Counted from the first letter of the stretch, positions 38,909 to 49,362 are shown. The stretch is 64,000 bases of DNA from Fluctibacter corallii (GCF_025751585.1 NZ_JAOWKX010000006.1:216527-280526); one strand, 5' to 3'. The notes: a model not told the origin generated them from the letters alone. Translations and numbers: made by a program.

Positions 38909-40579
38909 ATGTGTGGAATTTTCGGCATTCTGGACGTCAAAACTGACGTTACAGAACTAAGGACGCAAGCGTTAGAGCTTTCCAAATTGCTGCGACATCG
39001 CGGCCCTGACTGGTCAGGTATTTGGAATAACAATAACGCGATTTTATGTCACGAGCGTTTAGCAATTGTTGACGTGGATAATGGCGCACAACCTTTGACC
39101 AGCCGAAATAACAATCACATTTTGGCGGTGAATGGTGAAATTTATAATCACAAAAATTTGGAGAGTGGCCTGACAGAACCCTATAACTTCAAAACCAAAT
39201 CGGACTGTGAAGTTATCCTGCCGCTGTATCAACAAAAAGGTATCTCATTCATTGATGAACTTGAAGGCATGTTTGCTTTCGTGTTGTACGATCAAGAGCA
39301 AGATGCCTATCTTATCGCACGGGATCATATTGGTATTATTCCGCTATATACAGGCTTTGACGAGCACGGTAATTTTTACGTAGCCTCAGAAATGAAAGCA
39401 CTCGTTCCAGTGTGTAAAACCGTGCAAGAATTCCCTCCCGGACACTTTTTATGGAGTAAAACGGGAGAATTGACGAAGTACTATCAGCGTGATTGGATGT
39501 CGTACTCAGCTGTTGAACATAACGAAAGTAATTTGGACGCGTTAAAAACAGCCTTTGAAAAAGCCGTTAAGTCTCACTTGATGTCAGACGTACCCTACGC
39601 GGTTTTATTATCTGGCGGTTTAGATTCATCTTTGGTATCTGCGGTCGCTGCAAAGTACGTAGCAAAGCGTATTGAAGATGAAGACAAGTCTGACGCTTGG
39701 TGGCCTAGGCTTCATTCGTTTTCCGTCGGCTTAGAAGGGGCACCTGATCTACTTGCTGCGCAAAAAGTGGCAGACATGATCGGCACGGTGCACCACGAGA
39801 TTCACTTTACTATTCAAGAAGGCCTCGATGCGATTCGAGACGTTATTTACTACCTTGAAACCTATGATGTCACCACCATTCGCGCTGCAACGCCGATGTA
39901 CCTCATGAGCAGAAAAATTAAGGCCATGGGCATTAAAATGGTGTTGTCAGGCGAGGGAGCCGATGAAATATTTGGCGGGTATTTGTATTTCCACAAAGCC
40001 CCAAATGCGAAAGAATTTCACGAAGAAACTGTACGTAAACTCGATCGACTCCATATGTTTGATTGTGCACGCGCGAATAAAGCCACATCTGCATGGGGCG
40101 TTGAAGCACGAGTTCCCTTTTTAGACAAGGCATTTATTGATACCGCCATGCGCCTAAACCCGAAAGACAAAATGTGTTTGGAGGGCAAAATGGAAAAGTG
40201 GATTTTACGCAAAGCATTTGACAACGGTGAGTACCTTCCAGAAGAGGTGTTATGGCGTCAGAAGGAGCAGTTTGGCGATGGTGTTGGCTACTCTTGGATT
40301 GACTCAATTCGCGATTTTGTCGAGCAGGAAGTATCAGACCAACAACTGGCCACTGCCGAATTCCGTTTTCCAGTCAACACGCCAGATACCAAAGAAGGCT
40401 ACTATTACCGCACTATCTTTGAAAGCTACTTTCCACAAGAAAGCGCGGCTAAATGTGTGCCTGGAGGCAAATCAATTGCTTGTAGTACGGTTGAAGCACT
40501 TGAATGGGATGAGAGCTTTAAAAACAACGCCGATCCATCTGGTCGCTCAATGAAAGATGTGCATCAACAAGCGAAGTAA
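38909..40579 (+). CDS. asnB: asparagine synthase B (glutamine-hydrolysing)
   Basis: A 556-residue enzyme that makes asparagine from aspartate, ATP and glutamine. Cys2 at the processed N-terminus (MCGIFGI) is the glutaminase nucleophile; the synthetase domain has the PP-loop LLSGGLDSSLVSAV and GEGADEIFGGY. Length agrees with E. coli AsnB (554). Monocistronic, with a strong terminator. Confidence 0.96.
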   Translation: MCGIFGILDVKTDVTELRTQALELSKLLRHRGPDWSGIWNNNNAILCHERLAIVDVDNGAQPLTSRNNNHILAVNGEIYNHKNLESGLTEPYNFKTKSDCEVILPLYQQKGISFIDELEGMFAFVLYDQEQDAYLIARDHIGIIPLYTGFDEHGNFYVASEMKALVPVCKTVQEFPPGHFLWSKTGELTKYYQRDWMSYSAVEHNESNLDALKTAFEKAVKSHLMSDVPYAVLLSGGLDSSLVSAVAAKYVAKRIEDEDKSDAWWPRLHSFSVGLEGAPDLLAAQKVADMIGTVHHEIHFTIQEGLDAIRDVIYYLETYDVTTIRAATPMYLMSRKIKAMGIKMVLSGEGADEIFGGYLYFHKAPNAKEFHEETVRKLDRLHMFDCARANKATSAWGVEARVPFLDKAFIDTAMRLNPKDKMCLEGKMEKWILRKAFDNGEYLPEEVLWRQKEQFGDGVGYSWIDSIRDFVEQEVSDQQLATAEFRFPVNTPDTKEGYYYRTIFESYFPQESAAKCVPGGKSIACSTVEALEWDESFKNNADPSGRSMKDVHQQAK

Positions 40580-40616
40580 ATGCGATTGCGCAGTCCTGCG
40601 CTAACAGTCAAAAAAG

Positions 40617-40646
40617 TAGCCTTGCAACGAAGCGAGGCTATTTTTT
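40617..40646 (+). terminator. intrinsic terminator of asnB
   Basis: TAGCCTTGC (40617-40625) pairs with GCGAGGCTA (40632-40640), followed by six T. Preceded by an A run, so it can also end the minus-strand gene that stops at 40658. Confidence 0.88.
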
Positions 40647-40657
40647 ATGATCAAACA

Positions 40658-41515
40658 TTATTTGGGTGAAAACCAAAGCTCATCTCGGTCAATCGGCGTT
40701 TCTTCAGGCAAGGACGTATTATCAAGCTTGAAAAATTGGCGATTCGCCATGTTAGACCGTTCCAGAATGGGAGCATAGGTCTCATTAAATAGTGCATCAA
40801 ACTTACCGCTTTCAATCGCTTTTTCTAGGCCATTTTGAATCAGTTTAGCCAACGTAATATTCCGCTTGTTCACAAAAAAATAGACAGCAGAAGGGTACTG
40901 AATCCCAATATTCGGTACCACTTGCGTAGTCGGTGCGATACTCTCAGTCTCAAGCTCACTCCACACCTCTATCACAGAGCGAGGAAATACATTAGTTGGA
41001 TACTTCTCTAATAAACTAAATAGCCCCAAGTATGTCTTACTTGTTACCACTTCAAAGCCGTTTGATTGCAAAATTTTCGTATCTGGCCAATCGTGTCCTT
41101 GTATAACACGATGCTGCATAAGTTGTTCTGGACTCGTTATATTCGCCAGCTTAGGGAGTTGGGTTTCGTTGGCCAACAAGAGTCGCCATCCAATCAACCC
41201 TTTATATATAGGAATGCGAATAGGTAATAATTGAGACTCTCGCGGCTTGTCAGTCATACTCCATACTACGTGAAGTCCGCGGTTTTCACCCAGCAACTTT
41301 AGCGCTTTTCTCTGAAGTAAAATACGGTCTGATGGCGAAAGTTTATATTTTACCCCAGTGTGCTCTAGCGCTGTTTTGAGTAATTGAACTGGATAGCGAG
41401 TACGCTGATCATTTTCGGTAAGTGGCCGAGGATAAATAATATTCCACGTTGCACTATATGCTGCGCAAGAAAAAAAACTCGCAGCGATTAACCATATCAG
41501 CGTTATTCGCATCAT
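40658..41515 (-). CDS. periplasmic solute-binding protein (SBP family 3-like)
   Basis: A 285-residue secreted protein with a signal peptide ending near SCAAYSA. The mature part shows the layout of a short family 3 binding protein (QLLKTALEHTGVKYKLSP at the start; PSAVYFFVNKRN and ALFNETYAPIL toward the end). Marine bacteria have many orphan copies not linked to ABC permeases, as here. The ligand is unknown. It overlaps the upstream NTF2-like gene by one base (TAATG). Confidence 0.78.
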   Translation of the reverse strand: MMRITLIWLIAASFFSCAAYSATWNIIYPRPLTENDQRTRYPVQLLKTALEHTGVKYKLSPSDRILLQRKALKLLGENRGLHVVWSMTDKPRESQLLPIRIPIYKGLIGWRLLLANETQLPKLANITSPEQLMQHRVIQGHDWPDTKILQSNGFEVVTSKTYLGLFSLLEKYPTNVFPRSVIEVWSELETESIAPTTQVVPNIGIQYPSAVYFFVNKRNITLAKLIQNGLEKAIESGKFDALFNETYAPILERSNMANRQFFKLDNTSLPEETPIDRDELWFSPK

Positions 41516-41931
41516 TAGGATTCCTTAGTCATCAAACCTGTCAGCGCATTTTCTTGATCGTCAATAACTGCCACGATAATTTTGAGTGTCTGTTCATCAA
41601 CGACTTGCATAGTATATGAACAATAACTGGTAATGAGCAATCTATTGCCAACATCCTTGAACTGCCACCGAACACTCGCAAATAGCACAGAGTCAGATAG
41701 CCGAATTGCTTGATTAACCAATGCTTCACAGTGTGATACTTCTTTTTGAGAAAGTGCTTGTAAAAAGCCTTGATTAACTTCATCAATATCTTCAGATGTC
41801 GACGCTACACGCTTGATATCATTGAGTACAAACACGCTAGGCAGCGAATGATAAGAGGTAAGCGTGTCTACCCGCTTGTCGTTCATTGCTTGTTGATATT
41901 GATTAAAAAATTCTTCCGTTAACGACGCCAT
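41515..41931 (-). CDS. NTF2/SnoaL-like protein
   Basis: A 138-residue cytoplasmic protein with the helix-then-sheet pattern of NTF2-like folds (EEFFNQYQQAMNDKRVDTL..., then VLFASVRWQFKDVGNRLL). No catalytic residues can be named. It is coupled to the downstream binding-protein gene and 8 bases after queE, so the three may share a transcript. Family assignment rests on pattern only. Confidence 0.65.
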   Translation of the reverse strand: MASLTEEFFNQYQQAMNDKRVDTLTSYHSLPSVFVLNDIKRVASTSEDIDEVNQGFLQALSQKEVSHCEALVNQAIRLSDSVLFASVRWQFKDVGNRLLITSYCSYTMQVVDEQTLKIIVAVIDDQENALTGLMTKES

Positions 41932-41939
41932 AATAGTTA

Positions 41940-42623
41940 CTACTCAATTCCAATGTACTTATGTGTTTGAAGAGATAATCGCCAATTTCGCTTAATGCAG
42001 GTTTCCACTGCAAGCTCTGTGGCTCTTTTCTGCTGACTAATAGGTTGCAAGTATATTAGTGGATTGCGATCTGAGTTGAGACGCGCTAGCAGTAAATCAA
42101 GCTCTTCGATATGCTTCTCCATCGCAATCGGATGTTTAATTTCATCAGCACGGTTTAACGCTGAATCCAGCACCTCGTAGCCACCTCGCATATTAACTTT
42201 CGGTGACACGGTAACCCAAGCTCGGGAGTCGACCATCACATCGAATGTTCCACTTGTTTCAACATTCACGGCATACCCTGCATCAATTAACACGCGCGAC
42301 ACGTCATTGAGGTCATACATGCATGGTTCTCCCCCTGTCAGGATCACCGTCTTGGCAGTGTATTCCTGCTGTGAAAAAAGCGATAGCAGGGACTCTGAGG
42401 TGGCAGAAAACCAGCAGTCAGATTCTTTAGTTTTACTCAAAACTTTCTGGCTACTTTGCTCTTTTTCGGGGTTAACTTCCCATGTGTGTTTAGTATCGCA
42501 CCAAGAACATCCTACTGGGCATCCTTGCAGACGAACGAAGATAGCGGGCACACCTGTATGGGCACCTTCACCTTGCAATGACTCAAAAACTTCATTTATT
42601 TTGTATACTTGTTGTTCAACCAA
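41940..42623 (-). CDS. queE: 7-carboxy-7-deazaguanine synthase
   Basis: A 227-residue radical-SAM enzyme with the cluster motif C35-x3-C39-x2-C42 (GCPVGCSWCDTKHTW) and TGGEPCMY. It forms the 7-deazaguanine ring in queuosine synthesis. The N-terminal KINEVFESLQGEGAHTG is typical of QueE. It is divergent from queC, the next enzyme in the pathway; both promoters share the 101-base gap between them. Confidence 0.94.
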   Translation of the reverse strand: MVEQQVYKINEVFESLQGEGAHTGVPAIFVRLQGCPVGCSWCDTKHTWEVNPEKEQSSQKVLSKTKESDCWFSATSESLLSLFSQQEYTAKTVILTGGEPCMYDLNDVSRVLIDAGYAVNVETSGTFDVMVDSRAWVTVSPKVNMRGGYEVLDSALNRADEIKHPIAMEKHIEELDLLLARLNSDRNPLIYLQPISQQKRATELAVETCIKRNWRLSLQTHKYIGIE

Positions 42624-42724
42624 GCGAAATTCCTACAGCTTTTTTACCCCACCTATTATCTATTCGGTGAGGATTCGAATAAAATCAGGGTATCAAAAAG
42701 CGAGATTATAGAGAAGCAATACCC

Positions 42725-43384
42725 ATGGCACAAAAGGTTGTAGTAATTTTTTCTGGTGGAATGGACTCTTACACCGTTCTAAACAAAGCTCTTAGAGAGA
42801 GGCATGAGGTCTTTGCCATATCATTCAATTATGGTCAGCGCCATGATAAGGAGATTGATTATGCGGCACGCGCTTGCCGTGCGCTGAATGTTCACCACAA
42901 AGTGGTCGATATTTCCGCCATAAATTCATTGGTTGGAGGCTCATCGTTAACCTCTGATATAGACGTACCAGAGGGCCATTATGAAGAAGACAGCATGAAG
43001 CAAACCGTTGTCCCAAATCGAAATATGATTCTGATTTCACTCGCAGTTGGCTATGCAGTCTCTATTGGCGCGAGTAAAGTCTATTATGGAGCCCATTCTG
43101 GTGATCATGCTATTTACCCAGATTGTCGTCCTGAGTTTGTTGAAAAGATGAATGACGTATGCAAAATTGCAAACTATGAAGAAATTGAAGTCGTCACGCC
43201 ATATTTACATGACAGTAAAATTGCCATTCTGACTGATGGTCTCAATATGGGATTAGACTATGGCATGACTTGGACTTGTTATAACGGTAGAGAAAAAGCA
43301 TGCGGCAAATGCGGTGCTTGTCAGGAAAGGCTAGAAGCGTTTGAGCAGAACAATGCCACCGATCCGTTGGAATATGAGGCATAA
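42725..43384 (+). CDS. queC: 7-cyano-7-deazaguanine synthase
   Basis: A 219-residue ATP-dependent ligase that converts 7-carboxy-7-deazaguanine to preQ0. The PP-loop [11 protein letters not shown] is at residues 9-19 and the zinc cysteines at the C-terminus ([19 protein letters not shown]). AGAGAAG precedes the ATG. A bidirectional terminator lies downstream. Confidence 0.95.
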   Translation: MAQKVVVIFSGGMDSYTVLNKALRERHEVFAISFNYGQRHDKEIDYAARACRALNVHHKVVDISAINSLVGGSSLTSDIDVPEGHYEEDSMKQTVVPNRNMILISLAVGYAVSIGASKVYYGAHSGDHAIYPDCRPEFVEKMNDVCKIANYEEIEVVTPYLHDSKIAILTDGLNMGLDYGMTWTCYNGREKACGKCGACQERLEAFEQNNATDPLEYEA

Positions 43385-43460
43385 CCTTTACTGTCTCAAC
43401 GTAGCTAATGAAGCAGCGAAGCACGTCTTTTGAGCCATTTAGAAGGTTATCTATCACAAA

Positions 43461-43493
43461 AAAGCCGCATAGCTAAAAACTATATGCGGCTTT
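43461..43493. terminator. bidirectional terminator between queC and the LysR gene
   Basis: AAAGCCGCATA (43461-43471) pairs perfectly with TATGCGGCTTT (43483-43493), with A and T rich flanks. It serves two convergent genes. Confidence 0.88.
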
Positions 43494-43524
43494 GTCTTTA
43501 TTCTATTGGTAAGTAAATCAATAG

Positions 43525-44448
43525 CTATTTCTGACTTTCTTTAATAAAGAACCCCAACTCTTTGATGCAATGGCGTAGAACAGGATTCAACCTCGTGTTT
43601 TTACCATTCATGACGAATAATTCATGGCTGAATTCAAATTGATCGCCACCACCGACTGGCACTAATCCAAGCCCTGCTGCTGTTTCTTTAGTCATGTAGT
43701 CGGGTAACAAGCCGACATACTCGCCAGTCATAATTGCCGATAAACATCCATCGTAAGAATCCGAGAAAGTTTGAATAGCGAGTCGATTATCACCCTGTAT
43801 ATAGTTACTTGAAGATAACCCTGAAATACCAATGGCTGGATACTCTTCAAGCTTCACTCCATCTGGCAAACCTTCTCGATATTTAGCCAATGGATGTGTT
43901 GGCGCACAATATAGACGCCCCTGAACTTTGACATCAATGGGGTGAAATGTCACAGATTCAGGTTTCACCATATCATACGTAGAAACAACCAAATGACACT
44001 CGCCAGAAAGGGCAACATGTTCGACTTCGTTGTACAATCGTGTTTGGATATTCACGTGAATATCATCAAACTTTTTCATTGTACTTTTTACTGCTTTACT
44101 CACAGCTAGATGCACCGAAAGCGGCATACCAGCCATGATGACTAACGTTACATGACCTGAATAGTCGTCATGAAGACTTTTAAGATTAAATACAAAATTA
44201 TCAAATGCGTTGAAAATGCGTTTGGTTTCTTGAAAGACGACTTCGCCTTCTTTGGTCATTTGAAAGCCACCCCGCCCCCGATGACACAATACCAAATCCA
44301 AGCGCTCTTCAAGCTTTTTAATTGCAGCAGATATATTTGGTCTCTGCATGCGTAACACGGGCTCTGCGGCAGTGAAGCCATTACAAGACGCTACGGCATA
44401 AAACACCCGCAGTAGTTTAATATCGGATTCCTGAAGACGATTTAGCAT
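43525..44448 (-). CDS. LysR-family transcriptional regulator
   Basis: A 307-residue regulator with an N-terminal winged helix (residues about 7-66: LLRVFYAVASCNGFTAAEPV, RPNISAAIKKLEERL) and a LysR substrate-binding domain from about 95. It lies alone between convergent queC and uvrB on its own strand; its target is not evident because it is not divergent from any gene. Confidence 0.88.
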   Translation of the reverse strand: MLNRLQESDIKLLRVFYAVASCNGFTAAEPVLRMQRPNISAAIKKLEERLDLVLCHRGRGGFQMTKEGEVVFQETKRIFNAFDNFVFNLKSLHDDYSGHVTLVIMAGMPLSVHLAVSKAVKSTMKKFDDIHVNIQTRLYNEVEHVALSGECHLVVSTYDMVKPESVTFHPIDVKVQGRLYCAPTHPLAKYREGLPDGVKLEEYPAIGISGLSSSNYIQGDNRLAIQTFSDSYDGCLSAIMTGEYVGLLPDYMTKETAAGLGLVPVGGGDQFEFSHELFVMNGKNTRLNPVLRHCIKELGFFIKESQK

Positions 44449-44555
44449 ACAGCACCATTATTAGTATAATTTTAGATACGTACTAAACTATAGGCAAGCC
44501 GACACAGGATTACAATGGAAAAATGTTTTACATCAAGTATATTGAGCCTAATTGC

Positions 44556-46571
44556 TCACGAAACCGCCACACTTTTTTCACGTAACAACTCAATTTCATC
44601 TCGCAGCGCTGCGGCTTTCTCGAACTCTAGCTCTTTCGCAGCTGTAAACATTTGCTTTTCCAAATCTGCAATTTTTGCCATAACCTCTTTTGCCGTCATG
44701 CCCTCATACTGCTTACCTTTCTCAGCCACTTTTCGCAGTTTAACCTTGTCTCCATCATTGCGGCTGCCCTCGCCTAAATCCATGATGTCGGTAATCGGCT
44801 TAACCAGTTGCTGTGGTTCAATGCCAAACTTTTCGTTATGAGCCTGTTGCTTTTCTCTGCGCCGATGTGTTTCATCAATCGCTCTCTGCATTGACCCAGT
44901 CATCTTATCGCCATACATAATGGCCTTGCCATTAACGTTTCGAGCCGCTCGTCCAATCGTTTGAATCAACGAGCGATCAGAACGTAAGAAGCCTTCTTTG
45001 TCGGCATCTAAAATTGCTACCAATGAAACTTCAGGCATATCCAGCCCTTCCCTCAACAAGTTAATGCCTACCAGAACATCGAACTTGCCAATTCGTAAAT
45101 CCCTAATAATTTCAATCCGTTCTACGGTATCTATGTCTGAATGCAAATATCGTACTTTTACGCCATGTTCACTGAGGTAATCCGACAAATCCTCTGCCAT
45201 ACGCTTAGTTAATGTCGTCACTAGTACGCGTTCGTTTACTGCGACTCGCTGGTTGATTTCGGACATCACGTCATCAACTTGGGTAGCAACAGGGCGAACT
45301 TCTATTTCTGGATCGATAAGGCCAGTAGGTCTAACCACTTGTTCCACCACTTCCCCGTCAGATTTTTCCAACTCATACTTACCTGGAGTTGCTGACACAT
45401 ATATGGTTTGTGGCGAGATTAACTCAAACTCTTCAAACTTTAGAGGGCGATTGTCTAATGCTGAAGGTAGTCGGAAGCCGTACTCCACTAAGGTTTCTTT
45501 TCTAGAACGATCCCCTTTATACATTGCCCCGATTTGCGAAACAGTCACGTGAGACTCATCAATAAACAGCAAGCCATCGGCAGGAAAATAATCAAGTAGC
45601 GTTGGAGGCGGCTCTCCGGGCGCTCGCCCAGACAGATAACGGGAGTAATTTTCAATGCCAGAGCAATAACCCAGCTCCAACATCATCTCAACATCAAACT
45701 GCGTGCGCTGACTAATCCGTTGCTCTTCTATCAGTTTATTGACGCTTTTTAACTGCTCTTTTCTTTCTTTCAGTTCCTCTTTAATGCGCTCTACTGCATC
45801 AAGAATCTTTTCTCTCGGTGTCACATAGTGGGTTTTAGGAAACACCGTCGCCCGAGCAACGCTCTTATCAACGGCCCCCGTTAACGGATCGAACAGACTG
45901 ATTTTTTCAATCTCTTCATCAAAGAGTTCAACCCGAATACCTTGACGCTCTGAGTCAGCTGGAAATATATCTATGACGTCTCCGCGTACCCTAAATGTAC
46001 CGCGCTCAAAGGCGACGTCATTTCGTGTGTACTGCAATTCGGCTAGTCGACGCAATATGTCTCGCTGATCCATCAAATCACCTTGGCGAAGATGAAGCAA
46101 CATTTTCATGTAAGATTCGGGATCACCCAAACCATAGATGGCAGATACGCTCGAAACAATGACAACATCTCGTCTTTCCATTAAGGCTTTAGTTGCTGAC
46201 AGACGCATTTGCTCAATGTGATCATTAATTGACGCATCTTTCTCAATGAACGTGTCTGTCGTCGGAACATAAGCTTCTGGCTGGTAATAGTCATAGTAGG
46301 AGACAAAGTACTCAACCGCATTATTTGGAAAGAACTCTTTCATCTCACCATACAATTGAGCGGCCAACGTTTTATTGTGGGCAAGAATCAATGTTGGCCG
46401 CTGCACCTCTGCAATCACATTTGCCATAGTAAAGGTTTTACCCGAACCAGTTACGCCTAGCAGCGTTTGAGAAGCCAGCCCAGAGTCTAATCCATCAATC
46501 AGTTTTTCAATCGCTTTGGGCTGATCGCCAGCTGGTGAGTAGTTAGATGCTAACTCGAATCCTCGACTCAT
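44556..46571 (-). CDS. uvrB: UvrABC excinuclease subunit B
   Basis: A 671-residue helicase-like DNA repair protein that verifies damage after UvrA loading and recruits UvrC. Walker A is [14 protein letters not shown], the beta-hairpin region follows ([12 protein letters not shown]), DESH is the Walker B motif and a C-terminal UVR motif is present ([20 protein letters not shown]). It starts inside the end of the upstream MATE gene (ATGA overlap). Confidence 0.97.
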   Translation of the reverse strand: MSRGFELASNYSPAGDQPKAIEKLIDGLDSGLASQTLLGVTGSGKTFTMANVIAEVQRPTLILAHNKTLAAQLYGEMKEFFPNNAVEYFVSYYDYYQPEAYVPTTDTFIEKDASINDHIEQMRLSATKALMERRDVVIVSSVSAIYGLGDPESYMKMLLHLRQGDLMDQRDILRRLAELQYTRNDVAFERGTFRVRGDVIDIFPADSERQGIRVELFDEEIEKISLFDPLTGAVDKSVARATVFPKTHYVTPREKILDAVERIKEELKERKEQLKSVNKLIEEQRISQRTQFDVEMMLELGYCSGIENYSRYLSGRAPGEPPPTLLDYFPADGLLFIDESHVTVSQIGAMYKGDRSRKETLVEYGFRLPSALDNRPLKFEEFELISPQTIYVSATPGKYELEKSDGEVVEQVVRPTGLIDPEIEVRPVATQVDDVMSEINQRVAVNERVLVTTLTKRMAEDLSDYLSEHGVKVRYLHSDIDTVERIEIIRDLRIGKFDVLVGINLLREGLDMPEVSLVAILDADKEGFLRSDRSLIQTIGRAARNVNGKAIMYGDKMTGSMQRAIDETHRRREKQQAHNEKFGIEPQQLVKPITDIMDLGEGSRNDGDKVKLRKVAEKGKQYEGMTAKEVMAKIADLEKQMFTAAKELEFEKAAALRDEIELLREKSVAVS

Positions 46572-47965
46572 GAACGCTCCCCTTCTAGTGCATTGGTCAT
46601 GTTTGCCTCATTTTGTGACAACTTGAGTGCGCGCTTAAACCATAAGTACGCGACTAGGGCAGTCAACACATTGGCTAAAACTGCGCCTCCAAACAACCCT
46701 TCTAGCCCAAAAAGAAGGCTCCCTAAATAGGCAACGGGTACAAAAAATATAAATAATCTGATAATGCTAAGTATAAGTGCAGACATCGGTTGGTGAATCG
46801 CATTAAATGATGAGTTAGTTAATATGATGACACCTTGAAAACCATACCCAATCGGCACGATAAACAAAAACAGGGTAATTAACTGAGCCACGTCAGCCTC
46901 TTCAGCAAATGCCATTGCAATCCAAGATGACGTGAGCATAAATAGAAGGTACACGATTACTTGCCAAACAAGAACAAACTTAATGCATAGCTTATAGGCA
47001 TCTTCTACTCGATGCATTTTTTGCGCGCCAAAGTTCTGGCTTATAAAAGGTGGTAGCGTCATAGAAAGTGCCAATATGATAATACTGGCAATAGATTCTA
47101 GACGGCTCCCAACGCCCCAAGCAGCGACGGCTTCAGACCCATATGTGGCAACAATTGCCGTCATCACGCCGCCAGCAATAGGCGTCAACATATTTGCACC
47201 TGCAGCAGGCAGGCCTATTTTCAAAATACCACGACTTGTCAGCTTCATTTCCTGCCATGTCAGTAGTCTCGGTAACATCAACTTACGTTTAATCGCCAAT
47301 AGATAAAGGATATAAAACATGCCTGCAAGCCACGCTATAAGTGTTGCCACTGCTGCACCTTGAATTCCCATAGCAGGAATGGGTCCCCAGCCAAAAATCA
47401 AAATAGGGTCCAACGCTGCATTAACAAACCCACCCATGGCCATCACCATACTCGGCGTTTTAGTATCGCCAGACGCCCTTAATACACTATTTCCTACCAT
47501 TGGAAGCGCCAAAAAAACACCAGCTGCGTACCATACGTACATATAGTCTTTGATGTGGGGCATGTGCTCTTCGGTTGCGCCCAATAACCTGAAGACGGGT
47601 TCTATCGTTAATTCGCCAATAATCGCTAATGTACCCACCATGATAAAAGACAACATCAATGCGCCAGTGGCAAATTCTTTGGCTAGGTGATCTTGTCCCG
47701 AGCCTAGATAGCGCGCAATCGTTGCTGATGTACCAATCCCCAAGCCGATGTTCAAGCTAATCAATGTAAAGGTAACGGGAAACGTAAAACTGATAGCGGC
47801 TAGCTCTTCAGTACCCAATAAGCCAACGAAAAAGGTATCAACCAAACCGAATGTCATCAGCATAATCATGCCGAATATCATTGGAAGGGTCATTTTTCGT
47901 AACGTGTCTGGAATTGACTGAGTCAACAAATCAGGTTTCGAAGCGGGTGTTTTACTTGGACGCAC
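46568..47965 (-). CDS. MATE-family efflux transporter
   Basis: A 465-residue membrane protein with two MatE repeats and about twelve helices, resembling the NorM/DinF-type group ([34 protein letters not shown]). MATE pumps export cationic drugs with Na+ or H+. It overlaps uvrB by four bases (ATGA), so uvrB probably depends on its transcript. The promoter would lie in the AT-rich spacer upstream. Confidence 0.9.
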   Translation of the reverse strand: MRPSKTPASKPDLLTQSIPDTLRKMTLPMIFGMIMLMTFGLVDTFFVGLLGTEELAAISFTFPVTFTLISLNIGLGIGTSATIARYLGSGQDHLAKEFATGALMLSFIMVGTLAIIGELTIEPVFRLLGATEEHMPHIKDYMYVWYAAGVFLALPMVGNSVLRASGDTKTPSMVMAMGGFVNAALDPILIFGWGPIPAMGIQGAAVATLIAWLAGMFYILYLLAIKRKLMLPRLLTWQEMKLTSRGILKIGLPAAGANMLTPIAGGVMTAIVATYGSEAVAAWGVGSRLESIASIIILALSMTLPPFISQNFGAQKMHRVEDAYKLCIKFVLVWQVIVYLLFMLTSSWIAMAFAEEADVAQLITLFLFIVPIGYGFQGVIILTNSSFNAIHQPMSALILSIIRLFIFFVPVAYLGSLLFGLEGLFGGAVLANVLTALVAYLWFKRALKLSQNEANMTNALEGERS

Positions 47966-48452
47966 TAAAAAAGTCTCACTTTGGATTAGCCCTTCATTTT
48001 AAGTTACTAAGAAACGGAACAGCAACTTAAACAAGGGATATATTCAGTCATCTACCTTAAACATTCGCTATTCGAGCGACTTCCTTCGCAACATCGCGCT
48101 GTTAAATGACTGAAAAGGTAAATCAATCATGCTATCTATAGTTAACAATCCAACAAAGGTTGATCAATACATAAAGTAAACGCTTTCATTTTTGATCGTA
48201 GTGATGGCAACTTTTCTTGTTTGAAAGCACACGATCCATACAATGATCAAGTATTTTTTTCTTGACTAGCTAAATAACACACAACGTCAAGTAGAAACGA
48301 ACAAAATTCATCCGACTTGAGCTCTTACCAGACAATAAATTCACTAAACACATGTTTTTTATATATTTTTACTGTGTTTTATGAATTTTTTTGATTTACT
48401 ATTGACAGCGATACCATTGGGATAGACAGACACACATTTTTTTCATCAACAC

Positions 48453-48479
48453 AGTTATCCACAGTTTTAGTGGATAACT
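48453..48479. promoter_or_regulatory. inverted pair of DnaA-box-like sites
   Basis: AGTTATCCAC and GTGGATAACT are perfectly complementary around 7 bases. The first contains TTATCCACA (48455-48463), a perfect R-type DnaA box; the second reads TTATCCACT on the other strand, one mismatch. No dnaA, dnaN or mnmG gene is in the window. Confidence 0.55.
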
Positions 48480-48969
48480 CACATGAGCTCAATATTTACG
48501 CTGAATTAAGCTCGATCAAAATGATCGATTAGTAAGTTGCCACTAACCTTATGAAACAACAGACAGGTTACAGATTTATTAAACACTGTATATAACAACA
48601 GTTCAAGTCTAGGTTCTTATAATTTTAAGTTATAAACTTTTATTAAAAAGACGTAAAAATTATTAAACTATCAAGCCTACTTGGCACAAAAGATTTTTCT
48701 GTATCGGTAAGACGACTACCTATAATTGAGCAATGCTTTTTTATATTACGTCTTTAGAATAAACTGCGATTCCAGCTAAATGAAATTACATTGTTAGCAA
48801 GCCCAGATTTATCATATGTGTGGAGAAAGCTTTCCCTGCCTCAGTACCGCTTTTTTACGGGATCCCCCCTCGTCTCTATATAAATCAATGCAAAACCGCC
48901 TCTTTTTTACCCATATCGAGCAGGTATTAAGCAAACAAACAAAATATTTAAAATTTATTGCAGATTGTG

Positions 48970-48998
48970 TTGACAGACAGGACTCACATATTTAATAT
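48970..48998 (+). promoter_or_regulatory. promoter of the tRNA-Asn pair
   Basis: A perfect -35 TTGACA (48970-48975) is followed, 15 to 17 bases later, by TTTAATAT as the -10 region, then a GC-rich stretch (CGCCACCG). It ends 21 bases before the first tRNA. Confidence 0.6.
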
Positions 48999-49019
48999 TC
49001 GCCACCGTTGAAACACGGG

Positions 49020-49096
49020 TCCCCCTTAGCTCAGTTGGTTAGAGCGACGGACTGTTAATCCGCAGGTCCCCCGTTCGAGTCGGGGAGGGGGAGCCA
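49020..49096 (+). tRNA. tRNA-Asn (GTT)
   Basis: A 77-base cloverleaf: acceptor TCCCCCT pairs with AGGGGGA, D arm TAGCTCAGTTGGTTAGAG, anticodon GTT at 49054-49056 within ACTGTTAATC, T arm with GTTCGAGTC, and an encoded CCA end. Confidence 0.97.
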
Positions 49097-49125
49097 AATT
49101 TCAACGCTACAACACAGGTATCTGT

Positions 49126-49202
49126 TCCCCCTTAGCTCAGTTGGTTAGAGCGACGGACTGTTAATCCGCAGGTCCCCCGTTCGAGTCGGGGAGGGGGAGC
49201 CA
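49126..49202 (+). tRNA. tRNA-Asn (GTT), second identical copy
   Basis: Identical in sequence to the copy 29 bases upstream; anticodon GTT at 49160-49162, CCA encoded. The two are probably cut from one transcript. Confidence 0.97.
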
Positions 49203-49333
49203 ACCTTCCAATATATTCTCCCGCTTATCGTTAACTTATTAATTTTTATATTCTTTTTATATTGATAATTGCCGCTAAATTTGGCATTTCATACTCTATT
49301 CCATTTCTATTTAATAACCCTATAAATATCAAG

Positions 49334-49362
49334 TTGTTAATCCTTGCCTAAATAAGGATAAT
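49334..49362 (+). promoter_or_regulatory. promoter of the rnf operon
   Basis: TTGTTA (49334-49339), a 17-base spacer and GATAAT (49357-49362) lie 35 bases before the rnfA start. A 6-bp inverted repeat (ATCCTT/AAGGAT) overlaps the spacer and -10 box. Confidence 0.55.

Larger units (their letters stand above)
47966..49019. other. 1.05-kb AT-rich gene-free region
   Basis: Between the MATE gene and the first tRNA-Asn gene there is no ORF with a credible start and ribosome site. Structures seen: four GATC sites within 48162-48248 and two more at 48514-48526 inside a palindrome (CGATCA/TGATCG); two inverted DnaA-box-like sequences at 48455-48477; a long T/A-rich tract at 48350-48400; and a promoter just before the tRNA genes. 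Unlike the rest of the window it is far longer than needed for two promoters. Confidence 0.6.

Noticed and set aside
42624..42724. preQ1 riboswitch between queE and queC
   Set aside because: The 101-base gap has no recognisable preQ1 aptamer pattern, and the genes are biosynthetic with divergent promoters to accommodate.
46572..46700. LexA box for uvrB
   Set aside because: No CTGT-N8-ACAG match was found by eye in this stretch or just before the MATE gene.
48681..48697. TTGGCAC resembling a second sigma-54 promoter
   Set aside because: The -12 GC is missing at the required distance.
47966..49019. Chromosomal oriC
   Set aside because: Only two DnaA-box-like sites are present and none of dnaA, dnaN, mnmG or rnpA-type neighbours; kept as a possible DnaA-binding locus only.
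49020..49202. CRISPR-like direct repeat
   Set aside because: The repeated 77-base unit is a tRNA-Asn gene present twice, not a repeat-spacer array.
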